Source: Calliphora vicina
Taxonomy: Eukaryota; Arthropoda; Insecta; Diptera; Calliphoridae
Length of the DNA stretch: 64,000 nt
Direction of reading: 5' to 3'
NCBI RefSeq assembly: GCF_958450345.1
Contig: NC_088782.1
Span: 3,543,501 to 3,607,500, forward strand
The position numbers and the translations under genes were made by a program. Under the pieces are notes generated by a model, which had not been told where the DNA came from, made no database searches, and saw only the letters and a list, made by a program, of their open reading frames with translations. Of the stretch, positions 24,355 through 37,931 are shown one piece after another. The first letter of the stretch is position 1. Each line of letters opens with the position of its first letter.

Positions 24355-27300
24355 TTAAATAGATTTCTTGTTAGAATTCTCATTATTTTGTGTATTATTA
24401 TTTGTTACAGAATGATGTCGTTCATGTTTTTGTAAATTTTCATTAACTTTCGAAATATTTTTACTGCTATCACTTTGTCTGGCATCTGATATGGTCGCTT
24501 CAATGTTATTACAGACACTATTGGTTGTTGTTGTTGAAGTTGGCATTGATGTGGAATTCGTTATAGTGGTTTCATTGCGCCAAAAGTCAGCTTTTGTTGC
24601 AGTTGGTGTATTACTGGCAGTCGCTGATGTCGATGTAGCAGCGTTACGTTGTTTCGCCTTTAAAACCTCTTTGGGTACGAAAAACACATTACTCGAGGAC
24701 ATGTTTAAGTTTGGCGCTTCCAACCAAAACCGATGCGCTGTCATCATAACATTATCTTTTATATCAATTAGCAAATGAGTCAGTTGATCGACAATTTCGC
24801 CGACTGTATCAAACTCATTCGGTATAATACCATCGACGGAACTTTCAAAGTAGCTAAACATTGGGAACCAAATGCGAGTACGATTGGAATCACGTTGCAT
24901 GAGTGCTTGATTATTGGCCAATGTGTGATAGTACAGAAACAAACGAGATGTTATATAAAAGGCCACAAAAACATCTATGGAATAATGTTCATGGGCAGCT
25001 AAGATAAAGAAAATACCAAACATATTTAACAGCCAACTCAATGTGTGAAGAAAGTACAAGTTGCGTGGAGTATCTAAAGAAATTAAAAAAAGAACTACTT
25101 AATACATTTACTCTTTTATATATACATTTACCTATTCAGCTCTATTATAATATGTACTTCGGTTTTACCGAATTTTATATTACCTACACTAAAGTGAATA
25201 CATTAAGGTAAAGATTCAAGAGTTTTGTTAAACAAATATTAACAACGGACAACACTGTATTAACACATTTGGGGTATTCACACGGTGTACTATCAAGTCA
25301 TATTGTCATAAAGTACTAAAGTTTAAAGTAAACACCTTTTATGCTGTGGCATAACTAAACACTGTAAATCTAAGTCGAAAGGGAAAAACTATTCATCGAG
25401 TCCTTGCAACGACGAATAGTAAGTCGGACCTACAATGGGTCAAAATCGGGAAAATTATTTTTTAACCCGATTTTTTTTCTCCAGCAAAAAAATTTTTTTA
25501 TCATACATTTTTTTCATTAATAAATTCATTTTTTTTTAAATTAAAAATTAATTTTTTTAAATGTTTTTTAAGAAAATTTTGAAATGAAAATGAATTTTTT
25601 TTTAATTACACAACTTTTGCTATCGATTTTAGATTTCATAAATCATCACAGATTTTCATCCCTAATTAAAATTTTTTCAATTTGTATATAAAAATCGAAT
25701 TTTGGGGAGAAATATAAATAATTTCATTGTCATTAGTTATCGATTTATAAGCACTTATATTTTAAAAATTCTCTAAGGCCTCTAGTGGGGTCAATGCCTA
25801 ATTTGTTCACCAACAATTTTATCTTTCATGCCGCATATTTTACTTACATTCGGTTATAAAAAAATTTAACAATGTTAAGGCCACTGTATGACCGCTGAAC
25901 ATATAATCACCACATGTTCGTACACCCTGTATGGACATGCCCAAACCACTCCAGATTGTATAGGCTCTCGAGATTCTTAAATACAAAGCTTCTGATAGTG
26001 TCAAACTGTTTGGAAAGAAGAATTTAAGTAAAAACATGATATTAGAAATATTTTTTGAGTTCATAATTAATTTTAGCTTAATAAAAACTTACCCTGTATC
26101 ATCGATAGCGTAATCATTTTGATTGCACTGCAAATGTGTTCCCGGTACACTTAAGGAAGTTATTAACATTGTTACACAACGCAACAAAAACACTGTACCA
26201 GCCAGTGCAAAAAATCTTCTCAGTAACACCATGCGATATTTATGGAAGATACAGACACATGCCCAAATACTAAACAACAGCGTACCGGTTATTTCACACA
26301 TATGAAATGCCCACGGGATGTGCGGTACATTATCCAGGAATATGTCGGGCAATGGAGGATAACGTTTCATATCAGGCACTCGTTCATGAACGATAACCAT
26401 CACAAATGATGTTATCCATGTTACAACAAAGGAATATCCTGAAAATTTAAATAAACAAATTTTTAAAGACATTTTTTGAAAAAGGCAAAAGTTATTCTTC
26501 CATCCTTATTAAAACTTTTGTGCAAACACTGCAACTTTATATCGTTAAGCAAGAGACGTTTATATTTTTTAAATATTCCCTACATATCATTTAATACATA
26601 TCAACTTTTCATAAAATTATTGTAGTGTAAATCCAAAAGGTGTGACAATCAATTTGACTTTGTATTATAGACAATGAAACCCTGATAACCCCTTTTTTTG
26701 GTAAGGTTTCTAAATATAAATTAAAACATTTTATATATATATTTTAATTACCTCAGTATATATGTTTTAAGAATATATATATTTTTATTACTTTATAATC
26801 AGTGGAGTCGAAGGTCATAGTTACTATCACTCATTTCCAACTTATATTGTAGTGTCATTTATTGTACTATATAATATTAATAAAATAAAATAAATTAAAA
26901 CAAGAGGTTTTTGGTGAAAAAATATTTTTTCTTATTTTAACACATTATCGGTCCGAATTTCTTTGGCGTTATATACGTCGTTAGAAAGGTCTTTGAGATG
27001 TCTATCATTAGATATCCATGAGTGTTAATGGCTTTGTAATTCAGGTATAGATAAAAAAATCCGAAAACAATCCGTATTTAAAGGTCAGACATGGCAATAT
27101 TGACTAATTATATTTCAGAATTTTCTAATTGTATTTCAGAATATTTCAATTATATTTCAAAAGTTTTCATTTGTATTTCAGACTTTTTAATTTATACATA
27201 CATAAAAATTTTCTAATTGAATTTCGAATATTTCAATTATATTTCAGAATTGTCCATTTATATTTCAGAAACTTCCATTTGTATTTCAGAAATTTCCAAT

Positions 27301-29746
27301 TGTATTTCAGAATTTTCCAAATGTATTTCAGAAATTTCCATTTGTATAGCTATTAGAATATTCTGAAATACAAATGTAAATTTATGAAATACAATTGGTA
27401 AATTCTGAAATACAATTGGAAAATTCTGAAATACAAAAGGAAGTTTCTGAAATACAATTAGAAAAGTCTGAAATATAAATGGAAAATTCTAAAATATAAT
27501 TGGAATATTCTGAAATTCAATTAAAAAATTCTGAAATATAATTGAAAATTTCTGAAATACAATTGAAAATGGTGTAGTTGAGTTAATAATTCAGATGGAA
27601 TGGAATTTATTTTATTTCATTCAGTTGTAATATGAATTTGAACAAAAGTGGAGTTTTAGTATAAATTATAAAGGAACATTTTTTAGGTAATACATATTTT
27701 GTATATAAAATTCAACAAACTTTTCTGAAATAATATTAAAATTGTCTCAATCTCAAGTCTTATGTTTACATGAGATTGTTTATAACATGTTAAATAATTT
27801 AAAAGTTTTAGTTTCCAAACGTATCATCAAAAAATAAAAATAATTTGTGTATGTAGATAAAGGTCATTTGGGTAGTAATGCACTAAGCAAATAAACAAAT
27901 TAAATTACGAAATAAAACGTTTGATAAATTGAAAATATTTATTTTTGTCTATTACTATTTCGTTTTTAATGTAAAGTACAAATATTCATTGAAAACATTT
28001 GAAGACAAAGAAAAAAACGAATCGTATGTAAATAAAAGAATTGTCAATAGCGATTAGAAGAAATTAAATAATAACAAACGAAAAATTTTCTTACATGCAT
28101 GCTTCTTTTTATAATTAACAAGGTTCTTTAAATTTAGAAAATAAATATTGTTTTCGATGTAAGAGCAACATATGTACAATGACGTCAGTTTTGAATAATT
28201 TAAATTTAATTGATAAGACTTTAGTAACTGAAATACTCAACCAAAGTATACTACTCAACTAATCGAACAATCGAACAGTTTTATAAATAACTTCAGATAT
28301 CAATTATTTACATATATGTATATTAGGGTGTCCAATTAATGTAAACAAATTTTTAAATACTTATGTATACCTACAAAGATATTCTTATTAACGTTAACAA
28401 ATTCTTGAACAGATAAATAACTAACTCAAAGGTTTATACGACGACGCACAGCAAAAAATATGATGTTGCCTATTTCTGGTTGCCCTGGTCATCAATAACA
28501 ATAAGTGAGTGACCTTGCACTTGTGATTGCTTAGAATCTAACAACAGCCTTTGTTTACAAATAAAATATTTACCTACATACATATGTACGTACTTTCTTT
28601 TTTCAAGTGATAAATATATTTATTTTTGGTCTTTAACCAAATCATTTGCTCAGTAGCAATGTATTTAAAACTGCTAAGACCAACAAAACACGAATGAAAC
28701 GCAGCTAAAACAAGACAAAGGTATCTCACAAAATGTTTAAAATATGAAGAATAAGCAGCTAATACAAATTTTGGAGTTGATTTATTTTTTTTTTGTATTG
28801 GAAATAAAACAAATTTTTAAAATTGTTATTTTGTTGTTTTTTTTTCATATAAACTATCACTTGACGCCGGGATTTAGAAAATAACCCCCATATGCATAAA
28901 CATTTTTTAAATTTATTAAAGGTTTATAAAACAAAATTTTCATAAAAAAATTGTTTTATAAGGCTATAAGAATTATAGACACACACTTTGTTACGAATAT
29001 ATGTTGTATGTATGTTGTTGGGAAACACACTTACCTAAACTAATTGAAGTTTTAAAGAACTCTGGTGGAATGTTTGCAGAACAACCTTCCGAAACAGACG
29101 ACATTTCAGGCGCACAACTTTCGCAGTCATTGAATGAACAACTATCTAGAAATGTACTGCAGTTTCTATTGCCACAACTACAACAGAAGGCAACAGCTGC
29201 GGCGGCCGAAGAGAATGTGGGAGCTGCTCGATGATGATTGTGATTATGATGAAGTGGAGATCCATCTGCCGCAGTACCCATTCTTATACTAGGATTATTT
29301 CTATTACTTGAGTTTTTACTATGATGTATGTGATTTGTTGGCAGATGATGAACGGTATGAGAGTTGAAACGTTGCTGCAGTCGACTTTGCTGAAGATGGT
29401 GGACACTTTGCCATAGTTTTTTAAGTTCTCCAAAACGTAAATTATAATTAAGGCGATAACGGAAATCTCGTATATCCTCTTCAGTTAGCGTTAATAAGAC
29501 CTGACCATCAATTGCTTCCAGCTGTAAACATTTGATGACGTTTGGTGTAAATTGAATAACTTTGGTAGCCCACTCCACCACATCGTCAACCTGCCACTGA
29601 CTGACATCGACAGAAGCAACATCTTCTTTTTCCATGTAATTGCTGTTATTGCCATTTAAGCTGTCCATATTATTAAATGTATTGTTTTCTTCACATTTGA
29701 TTGTTGGAATATTAGCTGATGCATATTTTGGTTCCAATGGATTCAT
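24355..29746 (-). CDS. SMSr: Sphingomyelin synthase-related protein (SAMD8/SMSr)
   Basis: Four exons on the minus strand, 29746-29035, 26438-26093, 26005-25848 and 25073-24355, join in phase to about 644 residues. The family makes ceramide phosphoethanolamine at the ER membrane. Exon 1 encodes a SAM domain (about residues 45-115: VSQWQVDDVVEWATKV, then QVLLTLTEEDIRDF), followed by a His/Asn-rich linker. Exons 2-4 hold the multi-pass membrane catalytic core (VVTWITSFVMVIVHERVPD, then LPDIFLDNVPHIPWAFHMCE). The conserved lipid phosphatase-like motifs are present: CGDYMFSGHT at the end of exon 3 and HEHYSIDVFVAFYITSR in exon 4. The S/T/N-rich C-terminal tail, about 150 residues after the membrane core, is longer than in vertebrate SAMD8 (about 415 residues in total). 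The 2.6-kb first coding intron carries the palindromic minisatellite at 27110-27575. Confidence 0.95.
25074..25847 (-). other. SMSr intron with repeat fragments
   Basis: The intron between exons 3 and 4 contains a worn DINE-like end (TACTTCGGTTTTACCGAATTTTATATTACC near 25153-25182). It also has the block AAGTCGGACCTACAATGGGTCAAAAT (about 25421-25445), which recurs near 39060-39085 inside another DINE-like copy. Confidence 0.5.
26930..27085. repeat. TATACGTC-family repeat fragment, copy 1
   Basis: TTATATACGTCGTTAGAAAGGTCTTTGAGATGTCTATCATTAGATATCCAT-type sequence is shared with about 34590-34670 and 53510-53596. Short and diverged; class unknown. Confidence 0.5.
27110..27575. repeat. Palindromic minisatellite in SMSr intron
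   Basis: From about 27115 to 27345 a unit of about 21 bp built on TGTATTTCAGAATTTTCCAT is repeated roughly ten times. From about 27355 to 27568 the same unit continues in the opposite orientation (ATTCTGAAATACAATTGGAA). The whole locus is therefore a head-to-head inverted array of diverged units, able in principle to form a long hairpin. Confidence 0.85.
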
Positions 29747-31694
29747 AATTTATACCTATATTGTATTTTTGTTAAATTATAGTTGGTTTATAAGTGCTTA
29801 TATTTTTGTGTGATGCAGGTGAAGTGAAATTTTTTAAGTTTCTAAATGAGGTCACGCGCCGCTCAATTACATCCCCATTTATTTATATTAAATTCTTTAT
29901 TTTTCTACTTTTATTCAATTAATCACTATCACTCTGATCTTTGTTTTTTGTTTATATTGAATTATTTTTGTATTAATTTAATGATGGAACTGTTACCAGT
30001 TTTTTTATAAATGAGTATTTTATTATATTTATATATTTTCACTACGGATTTCTCGATGTAAACTGCACTAAAAAACTTCACGAAAAAAATAAAATGAATC
30101 AACAAACGGAATTTCAGCGAATATTTGTTGTTTCTCTTTCTTCTCTTTTACTTTGTTTTCCATTTGATTAATCAAATAAAAGAAAACAGCGTTGTATTAG
30201 AATAGTATGTAATAAGAAATGTGGTACTTTTCAATCAGTCAGTATAAAATTTCATAATAATTCGAGTCATATAAACCGGCTCATACTATTTGTTTACAAA
30301 AATAAAGTATAATTTCATAAAAACCTCTATCACAATAACTAACGCCAAGACCAAAAATCATAAATTTAAAAAAAATGTAAATTTCAAAAAAGACCTTTTT
30401 TCACACATAAACGATTTTTTTCTCACCAATTAAACATTATTTAACAAAAAATTGTTTTTTTCAGAAAAGCGAAAATTTCGGTTATATATTTTTATTGCGA
30501 ATATATAGAAAACAGATTCGGCACACAGATATAGTAGCTTCATTAGGTTTAATTCAAACACTTGTTTTTTTATTTATTTTAAATTCTTTATTTAATCTTA
30601 ATTTGTTATGATGTCTGAATCATTATTCGTACTTTTAGTTTAGATTTAACGTTAAATTAAATAAATATATTTATTTATATTCATATATTCATTATGTATA
30701 TGAAGAGAAAAATGGTTAATGTTTAATTGTATTTTATATGTATAGAGATAAATTAGTTATTTTCTTTTGAAGAATTTCAAACAAAATCTTGTTTTGTTTC
30801 CCATTTTTAATTAAAAATAAAAGAAATAACTTAATAACAAACATAAAATGCAACTTTTAATTTAGAATAAATGAATTAAAATACATACTATATAGTGTAG
30901 AGATATAAAATCATTGAATGACTTGTTATATTTTTAAAAGTAATCCATAAGATTAGAAAAATAAGAGTTTAAATGAGAGGCGATGAGAGTGCAACGACAT
31001 TTTTTTATAATTTCAAAGAACAAAGAAACACTGCATACCTACATTAACTTATATGTATGTTTATAGTACTTATTGTTGTTAGTAGTTTATAGTTTTTTTT
31101 TCTTCTTATAATTTCTGTAGCATTTAATTAGATTTTTAAAGTTTTTATTTTTGTTAATATCTAATATCTATTGATTTTTAAACTTTTTTGTATTTGCTTT
31201 TGAAAATTTAAAATAGAGAAAAAACCCTTTCTTTCTTCCTTCTTTTACAATTGCATTTATAACAATTACCAATAAAAGGAATATTTTTCATTAAACTCAT
31301 TTAATGATCAAAATGTTTTTAAAAATCTGTCACATAATTGTCATAAGAGAGAAAATTTAATGCTATTAGTTTTAAGCTTGCAACAAATTTTAATCTGTTT
31401 GCGATAATACAAAAAAGATGTAGTTTATTTTAGAAACAAAGTAAATTCATAATGAATAGGAGGATATATAATAATCATTTAAAATATTCCATTTGTTCAT
31501 TTCTTTTTCATTACTTGTTAGTTATTTTGCTCAAAATCATTTAATTCAAATTTAACATTTTCTAAAAGCTCAATCTTTGTTTGGCTCCTCCTAATCTTTT
31601 ACCTCGCCTGTTCATATAAATTTTTATGTATTTAGTAGTAACATAATTGTTAATTTCAGTTTATGTTTGTTGTTATTTTATTTGCTTCGTCTTC
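29747..31694. other. SMSr 5' side and CCDC6 3' side
   Basis: About 1.9 kb between the SMSr start and the CCDC6 stop, both on the minus strand. It must contain the SMSr promoter and 5' UTR and the CCDC6 3' UTR. No splice junction or core promoter element could be placed with confidence. Confidence 0.4.
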
Positions 31695-33508
31695 CTAGTC
31701 TTTGCAAGTTGAAGTGTCCATGGGACTGGCCGGTTGGGCAAAAGTATTAGTGGCTCCACCAGTTGGGTTAGTTGGTGTAAAAGCGGAATTTGTACCACTG
31801 ACATTCATATTTGAATTGGACGTATTTTGTAAATTGAAACTTAACGGATTTGCTTGAGCGGAAGAACTGGTAGGTGGTAGAACTGGTGGTGCAGCATTAT
31901 AACCTAGCAGAGAAGCTGAATTAAAAGAGAGACGTTCATTACCCAAACTATTGAGAAAACTAGCTGATGGCCCCGTAGCATTTGATGAACTTGAGAATAA
32001 GCCACCTACAACAGTGGGGCCAGCTCCGGTTGAGCCGGACAAAACATTTGGAGCTGAAGTATTAAGACCCAACATGGGTGTAGGCAGTGCTGGCTTTATA
32101 AAACGTTCACTAGCACGACGATTCTAAAGCGGAATCAAAGAGAACAAAATTTAATTAAACAACAATAATATAATTGCACAATGAAACCTACAACTACTTG
32201 TCCACATGCGTAACAACGATTTTGCTGTGAAGTGCCTGGACTTAAGGGGCGGCTATTTGATGGACTATGTGACACTGGACTACTAATAGTGCGTTGGCGA
32301 TGAGCATTCAGGGCTGATCCAGCCAAAGGTGCTCCTGTTGCCAAAATATTTTCATTGTAAAAACGTTCCTCGTCCATTTCCAATGACGACTCCGATTCAG
32401 ATAAATGACGACATAATGCTTCCCGTCTTTCCACTTCCTGCTTCAATTTGCGTTGAAGACGAGCATTCTCTTCACGTATAGACTTTTCCTCTTGGGCAAA
32501 CTGTTGCACTTTCTTAGTAGCCTCTTTTTCGGCTGCAGCCAGGTTACCTCTTAGGCGTATAACTTCAGATCTTAATGTTTGTATGTGCGAACTTAAATTG
32601 GAGGCAGTATCCCCGTTAGCATTAGTAATATCACGTGGTGTTGTTGGATCCGATACTGGTTGATCAAGTTTAATTTGTAGCAAGCGTTTCTCAGTTTCCA
32701 ATTTATCCATACGCTTCCATAATTTATTTACCAATGCCTCCTGTTCCTGCTCCAACGTATTCTCAAGTTCAACCATTTCTCTTCGCAACTGCTCGAGATT
32801 GGTTTGTTTGTTATCCGTTTCTGCTTGGAGTTTTTCGATTTTTCGCATTAATTTATTGACCAAACACTCCTGCTCTTGTTCGAGTGTCTGTTCTAATTTA
32901 CATTTTTCTTGACGGAGCTATAATTGGTAACATTAGTTAAACTGTAGACTAATAATATTTTGTAAGACTTCGTCTCTCAAATTACCTGATCTAGTTTTCT
33001 TGACAAATCGTTGGTTAGACATTCTTCTTCACGTTCGTAGTGATGTGCTAATGTTTCCTTCTCCTTTTTTAAAGCTTGTATTTTTTTCAAAAGTGTATTA
33101 GATATATATTCCTCCTCTTGTTCAGCTTTAGCTTGCTACAGAAATTAAATGTAAGTCAGTATGTTTATTATTTAAAATTCTCTACATATTTATTATGTAC
33201 ATGTATGTAAATACTTACAATTATTACTGATGCTTGTTTAAGAGTGCGATTTTCTTCTTGGACAACTTTACATTTGATTTTCATAGTATCCAATTCAGCT
33301 TTAAGAACTCTATAAATGAAAAATAAAATAATAATGATCAGAACAGATAAAGAAAAAATCATTAAATGTTAATGCGGCAGTTGATTATTTACTTATTTTG
33401 CTGCGTTAAAGATTCTATGCGTTTTTGCAATTGTTCCCTAGAAACGGGGCTTGGTGGTAACATGGTACCACCATCCAATGAGCTTTCGGATTCACAGGGG
33501 CTTTCCAT
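31695..33508 (-). CDS. CCDC6: CCDC6-type coiled-coil protein
   Basis: Five exons on the minus strand: 33508-33393, 33309-33219, 33135-32986, 32917 to about 32192, and 32123-31695, giving about 503 residues in one frame. The donor of exon 4 is ambiguous: GTAGGT at 32191 and GTAGTT six bases earlier are both in frame. Human CCDC6 (474 residues) is a coiled-coil tumour-suppressor scaffold, found fused to RET in thyroid tumours. Family signatures are LDTMKIKCKVVQEENRTLKQ, EQEEEYISNTLLKKIQALKK, LEQEQEALVNKLWKRMDKLE, KLDQPVSDPTTPRD and ERREALCRHLSESESSLEMD. Long heptad coiled coils span about residues 30-300. The C-terminus is low-complexity and N/S/P/G-rich. The start ATG at 33508 lies six bases inside an exon-like AG border (TTTTTAG/GC), so the 5' UTR probably continues in an upstream exon. 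Confidence 0.95.
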
Positions 33509-35874
33509 GCCTAAAAAGGAAGCAAAAGTTTAATATTAATAAATATTATAGAATGTTCCAGAAAATCTATATTTTTTATTCAAAATGTTAGCAAAGTTAT
33601 TTATATATTTATCAATTAAAAAATCGCTTTATTTTATTTGGCTTTTTTTGCACTTTTGTCAAACCCAACGAAGCATAGAAGAAAAATATTTTATTTCTTT
33701 TATTGGTTTCGTTTCGTTTTTTGCCACTGCAATCATTGCATGTTTTGTGTGGACACAATGGCGCCGCCTGTTTGCCTGCATTCACTACGTAAGTGTGTCT
33801 GTATGTACATGTACTTACGACTTGACTTCTTTTTCTATTTCGAGAAATCACATTGTATCTCAATCGTAAATTAAATATTTTTTGCGTCTTTTGTTAAATT
33901 CGAGTTTAATAACCTCTATTTTTTTGTTCTTATACATTTTTTGGCTTCTTATTATTGTTTAACAATTAAGAATATATTTTATTTTAATCCTTGTACTTAC
34001 TTGGTTTTTGAAATTTTTGTCTGCACCTATTTTCTTTTCTGCGATTTTCTTCTTTTTTTTGTTTAGCTGTCGCCACTGCCAATCGTTTGCAAAAATTTTA
34101 TTTTGTATTAATTTAACGTTTGTTTAATAATTAATATATATAGTTGGTAGGGTTTATAGATTTATGTACTTGCTAATTTTTTATTAAGAATAATAAAAAA
34201 TTATACGATAATTTACATGGTATTAAAATTATTTAAACGATTTTTCAACTTGACCGAAATTACAAAAGAAAAGAAGAGAAATGAAATGAATGACGAACAA
34301 GGCGACTGTGTTGCCACATCTCTGTAACAAATACAAGTTGTTACTAGAACGTATAAGGCCTTTAAGGCCCACTTATTGGACCGATGGTCTTAAAATGTAG
34401 TGAAGTGGCATAAATCAAGATCATAACAGTTTGGATTTTAATAATTTTCTTTTTGTATTGATAGATTTCTTAATTATAAACATAAATGACTTTAAAGTTA
34501 TTTTATATATTAGTAAATATTTCCGATATACATCGAATCAGAAAGTTCCTTCGGAAGTGTTTCTATTGTTGACGACTTGTCGAATACCTATGACTTAATA
34601 TACGTCATTGGAAGAGTATTTGAAATGCCTTTCATTTGATATCCACACTGTCTATGTACATGAATTAATTATCGAAATATGTATAAGTAAAAAATAGGTC
34701 AAAAAATCGAGGTAGTCGTGATTGTTTTCAGCTTTTTTTACATAAATTTGTTGATATTTTATATTTACAATAGCCTCATATTGACCAATCAATCATTCAA
34801 GATGAATCAACAAAATCTGAAACGTAAAGAATATCATTAAACATATAATTAAACATGCATTAACAATAAAGCGTTTCATCTACTTCAAAAATGCGAATAT
34901 TTTCTTATTTTGTAGCTGATAATTATAAATAAAACAACTATAAATGAGAATTGAAAATTTTTTTAATTTTTTTTTTATTTGGAAATAAAATAAATGAAAA
35001 ATTTAAATCAATTCATACTATTTATTCGATTAAAGTCAACATCAAAAAATATATATAATAAATAGTTATTTAACTTTATTTGACATTTTTATTTAATTTA
35101 ATATATAATAAATTTAAAAAATAATTTTTTTTTATGAAAATCATGTTAAACTACAATTTTTAATTTCCAAAGCAATATCACAGTTGGCTTGTCGAACTCT
35201 GACACCATGGTGTAATGATATACAAGGTGACATTAATCAAACAGCTGATTTTTGCTCGAGTTTGATTACAACTTTCATCATGTAAAATTTTTTTTTGCTG
35301 TAATTTGCACATTGAGCAGCAGTTTTGACACTATATAAGTTATTTGTTTTTGTATTGCTGTATATGTTGCCGTAAAGCATACACCTTATAATAATTACGC
35401 CATGTCTGACACCCTGTAGCAAATTACTGAATGAACATTTTAGGTTAATTTCTCATTTGTAAAATTTTCGAAGGATGGCAGCATGTTTTCTCCAACTGCA
35501 GCCAACTTCAGTGTAATGTATCATATGTAACAAGGCGTATTCATTAGGTGGTGGCGATAGTACATCTGACAATTTTTTCTTCACTTTTTTAGAGGCTAGA
35601 ATTGACAAAATCGCTAGTATTTGTTGTTGCGAATACTACACAAACGTAAAAGCCACAAAAACAACAGGCAGAATTTGACAGTTCCAGCCAACATGAACAA
35701 AAACAAAGTGTATGTGGTTTTTGTAAATGTTTCACATGTTGTAGAATCGATTTCACCTTATAATGAATACGTCTTGATATGTAACATTAATGTCAATTTG
35801 TGATTTTGATTACTGATAATTTTTGTGATTTTTCTGAAAGACTTATTATTATTTGTTAAACTTAAGCAAACGTG
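33509..35874. other. Divergent intergenic region CCDC6/ZC3H3
   Basis: Contains the promoters of the CCDC6 (-) and ZC3H3 (+) genes. A worn TATACGTC-family fragment (about 34590-34700, shared with 26930 and 53510) and AT-rich tracts lie in the middle. Short frames at 33585-33874 and 35237-35803 show no family resemblance. Confidence 0.45.
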
Positions 35875-37931
35875 ATGCTGCCTTATTTTAGTAGTAATAA
35901 ATCAAATAAAACGATTTTTATTAATCCTAATTTTAGAGGAATACTGCCAACACCAGAAGCTGATGTCTCGATGCAATCGCAATCTGTTATTCCTAAGAAT
36001 GCTCATATAAATCCATTATTCTTGGAGGCTCATAAATCCAGACATACAATACATATGAATCCAGCATTTTTACAAAAAATCCAAGAACGCCAGCAATTGC
36101 AACTACAAGCACATGAGGAAAAAGAAGCAATTAAAAGAAATAGCTTGCCAGAATGCCCAAATAATTTGTTGACACATAAAGCCAACGGAATTGCAACAAA
36201 TTGCCCAGGTGAACAAAGTGAGACTACAGAAACTCGCAAGATTATTTGCAAGTCTAAAAATCGTTTAATACGAGAACCGTTAAAAAAACCGGATTGCCAG
36301 CATTTAAAACTTTCCAAACCATCTATTCCTCTGTCACCATTGTTAGTGTTAAGCAAACGTAAACTAATAAGAAAGGTTTCTGCTGCGCCAGTACCATTCA
36401 AAAAATCCGAAACAGAGTGCTGCGATGATTCTAACGCAAGGATAACAAAATATAAATTGGATAATCGTGTTGTAAGAAAAAAAGCTCTACTTCCACCCAC
36501 CCCGAAAATTAAACGTACATCGTATGTGGGTCGATATGCATTGAGAAGAACTTCCAGTAGCCAATCTTCAAGTACATTAGCTAGGAAGTCAATAGCAATT
36601 AATAAAAACGCAAACAAAAAGCTACAAGTTCTTAATATCAATGGATTGCTTTATAAATCCACACAAAACTCTTTAAAGTTGAAAAACATAGTTACGGTGC
36701 GGCCTTGCAATAATCCAATATTAAAATCATCCAAAGCAACTTCTTGCATTAAAAATACTAATAATAACCTAAAAGCTGTTCAAGGTCTGACTATATTTGT
36801 AAGAGGAACTAAATATGTGATGGACGCCAATAAGTTTAAATTAACTCGAGTAACAAACAGTGATAATGCTGCCACCAATATTATGGCTAATAACAAATGC
36901 TCCCAAGCTCCCACACGCCAACGTATTGATATTGGCGGCTATACTTATATATCTCTCAACTCTGCTAAAAATGTTTTAATTAGGACTACAAATCATTTGT
37001 CTCGTGCTTACGTTCACAATGCGAAACAAAAGAGCTTGCAAATGCTAACGAAACGTTTGGTTAAAACTAATATTCCATGTCCAATATTTCAACGTATTGG
37101 CAAATGTGCTGCATTCGAAAGAGGGAAATGTTCTAAAGTACATAATAAGTTGCAAGTTACCATATGCAGCAAGTGAGTTTTTATTTCGTCATTAAAAGTA
37201 ATTTTCAAAAAAAAAAATATATATTTATAGATTTCTACGTGGTGAATGTCTTAATACAAACTGTTTATTGTCCCATAATATCTCGTTATCGAAAATGCCT
37301 GTGTGTAAGTTTTTCCTACAAGGAGTTTGTGTACGAAATGATTGTCCATACTTGCACAAAAAATTAAGCAACAAAGCTGAACTCTGTACAGAATTTCTAA
37401 GAGGTTTCTGCCAATTGGCCGATAAGGTAAATTTAATGTTTATTCCTAATTTGAAATTGTTCCTTAGCATCTAATAAGATCCTAAAGGTTAATTATTTAA
37501 TTCTTCTTTTATTCTTTTATATATAAAAAATAACTAAAAAGTGTAACAAACGTCATGAATTTGTATGTCCTGAAATTGAACGCAACAACATATGTACCAC
37601 CAAAAACTGTATTTATTGCAAAGCAAAACGGCGAAAAGAATCGAAAATAGAGAAAAAATTGGAAGTTCTTCAAAGTAAAGATGCAAATTTGAAATTGTCC
37701 TTAGCTAGTAGCTCTGCTGAAGTTACAGAAAATCCGTCATCTAATCGTTACTTCATAGAGCCATGTGATAAAACTTTTAAAGATATCAAAGAAAGTAAGG
37801 CTCAATTTACGAACGAGGGCAACGCCAACAACATTGAGACAAATATGGAGGAAAGTTTAGTAGAAAATGTTGAGCCTAGTCGAAAAACTCGACCCAAATT
37901 AGGCGTTCTACCGTCATATATACCATTATGA
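35875..37931 (+). CDS. ZC3H3: CCCH zinc-finger protein, ZC3H3-like
   Basis: Three exons, 35875-37172, 37231-37426 and 37542-37931, give about 627 residues. The ATG at 35875 is used; the GTG just before it is not a start. ZC3H3 (dZC3H3 in Drosophila) is a nuclear protein needed for normal mRNA polyadenylation and export. The first about 400 residues are basic and low in conservation, with a short tract SYVGRYALRRTS that resembles family members. The C-terminal block is a tandem CCCH array: CPIFQRIGKCAAFERGKCSK..H, CSKFLRGECLNTNCLLSH (split across the exon 1/2 border), CKFFLQGVCVRNDCPYLH and CTEFLRGFCQLADKCNKRH (split across the exon 2/3 border). A fifth, degenerate finger is CPEIERNNICTTKNCIYC, where the final His is replaced by Cys. 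An acidic tail follows. Confidence 0.93.

Noticed and set aside
27115..27568. Regular short repeats that could suggest a CRISPR-like array
   Set aside because: Eukaryotic intron, no unique spacers of constant length, and the orientation flips at the centre; it is a minisatellite.
33585..33874. Overlapping frames on both strands upstream of CCDC6
   Set aside because: Low-complexity, no conserved motif; probably intron or 5' UTR of CCDC6.
36030..36641. 203-residue minus-strand frame
   Set aside because: Antisense shadow of ZC3H3 exon 1, which has splice sites and zinc fingers in its own frame.
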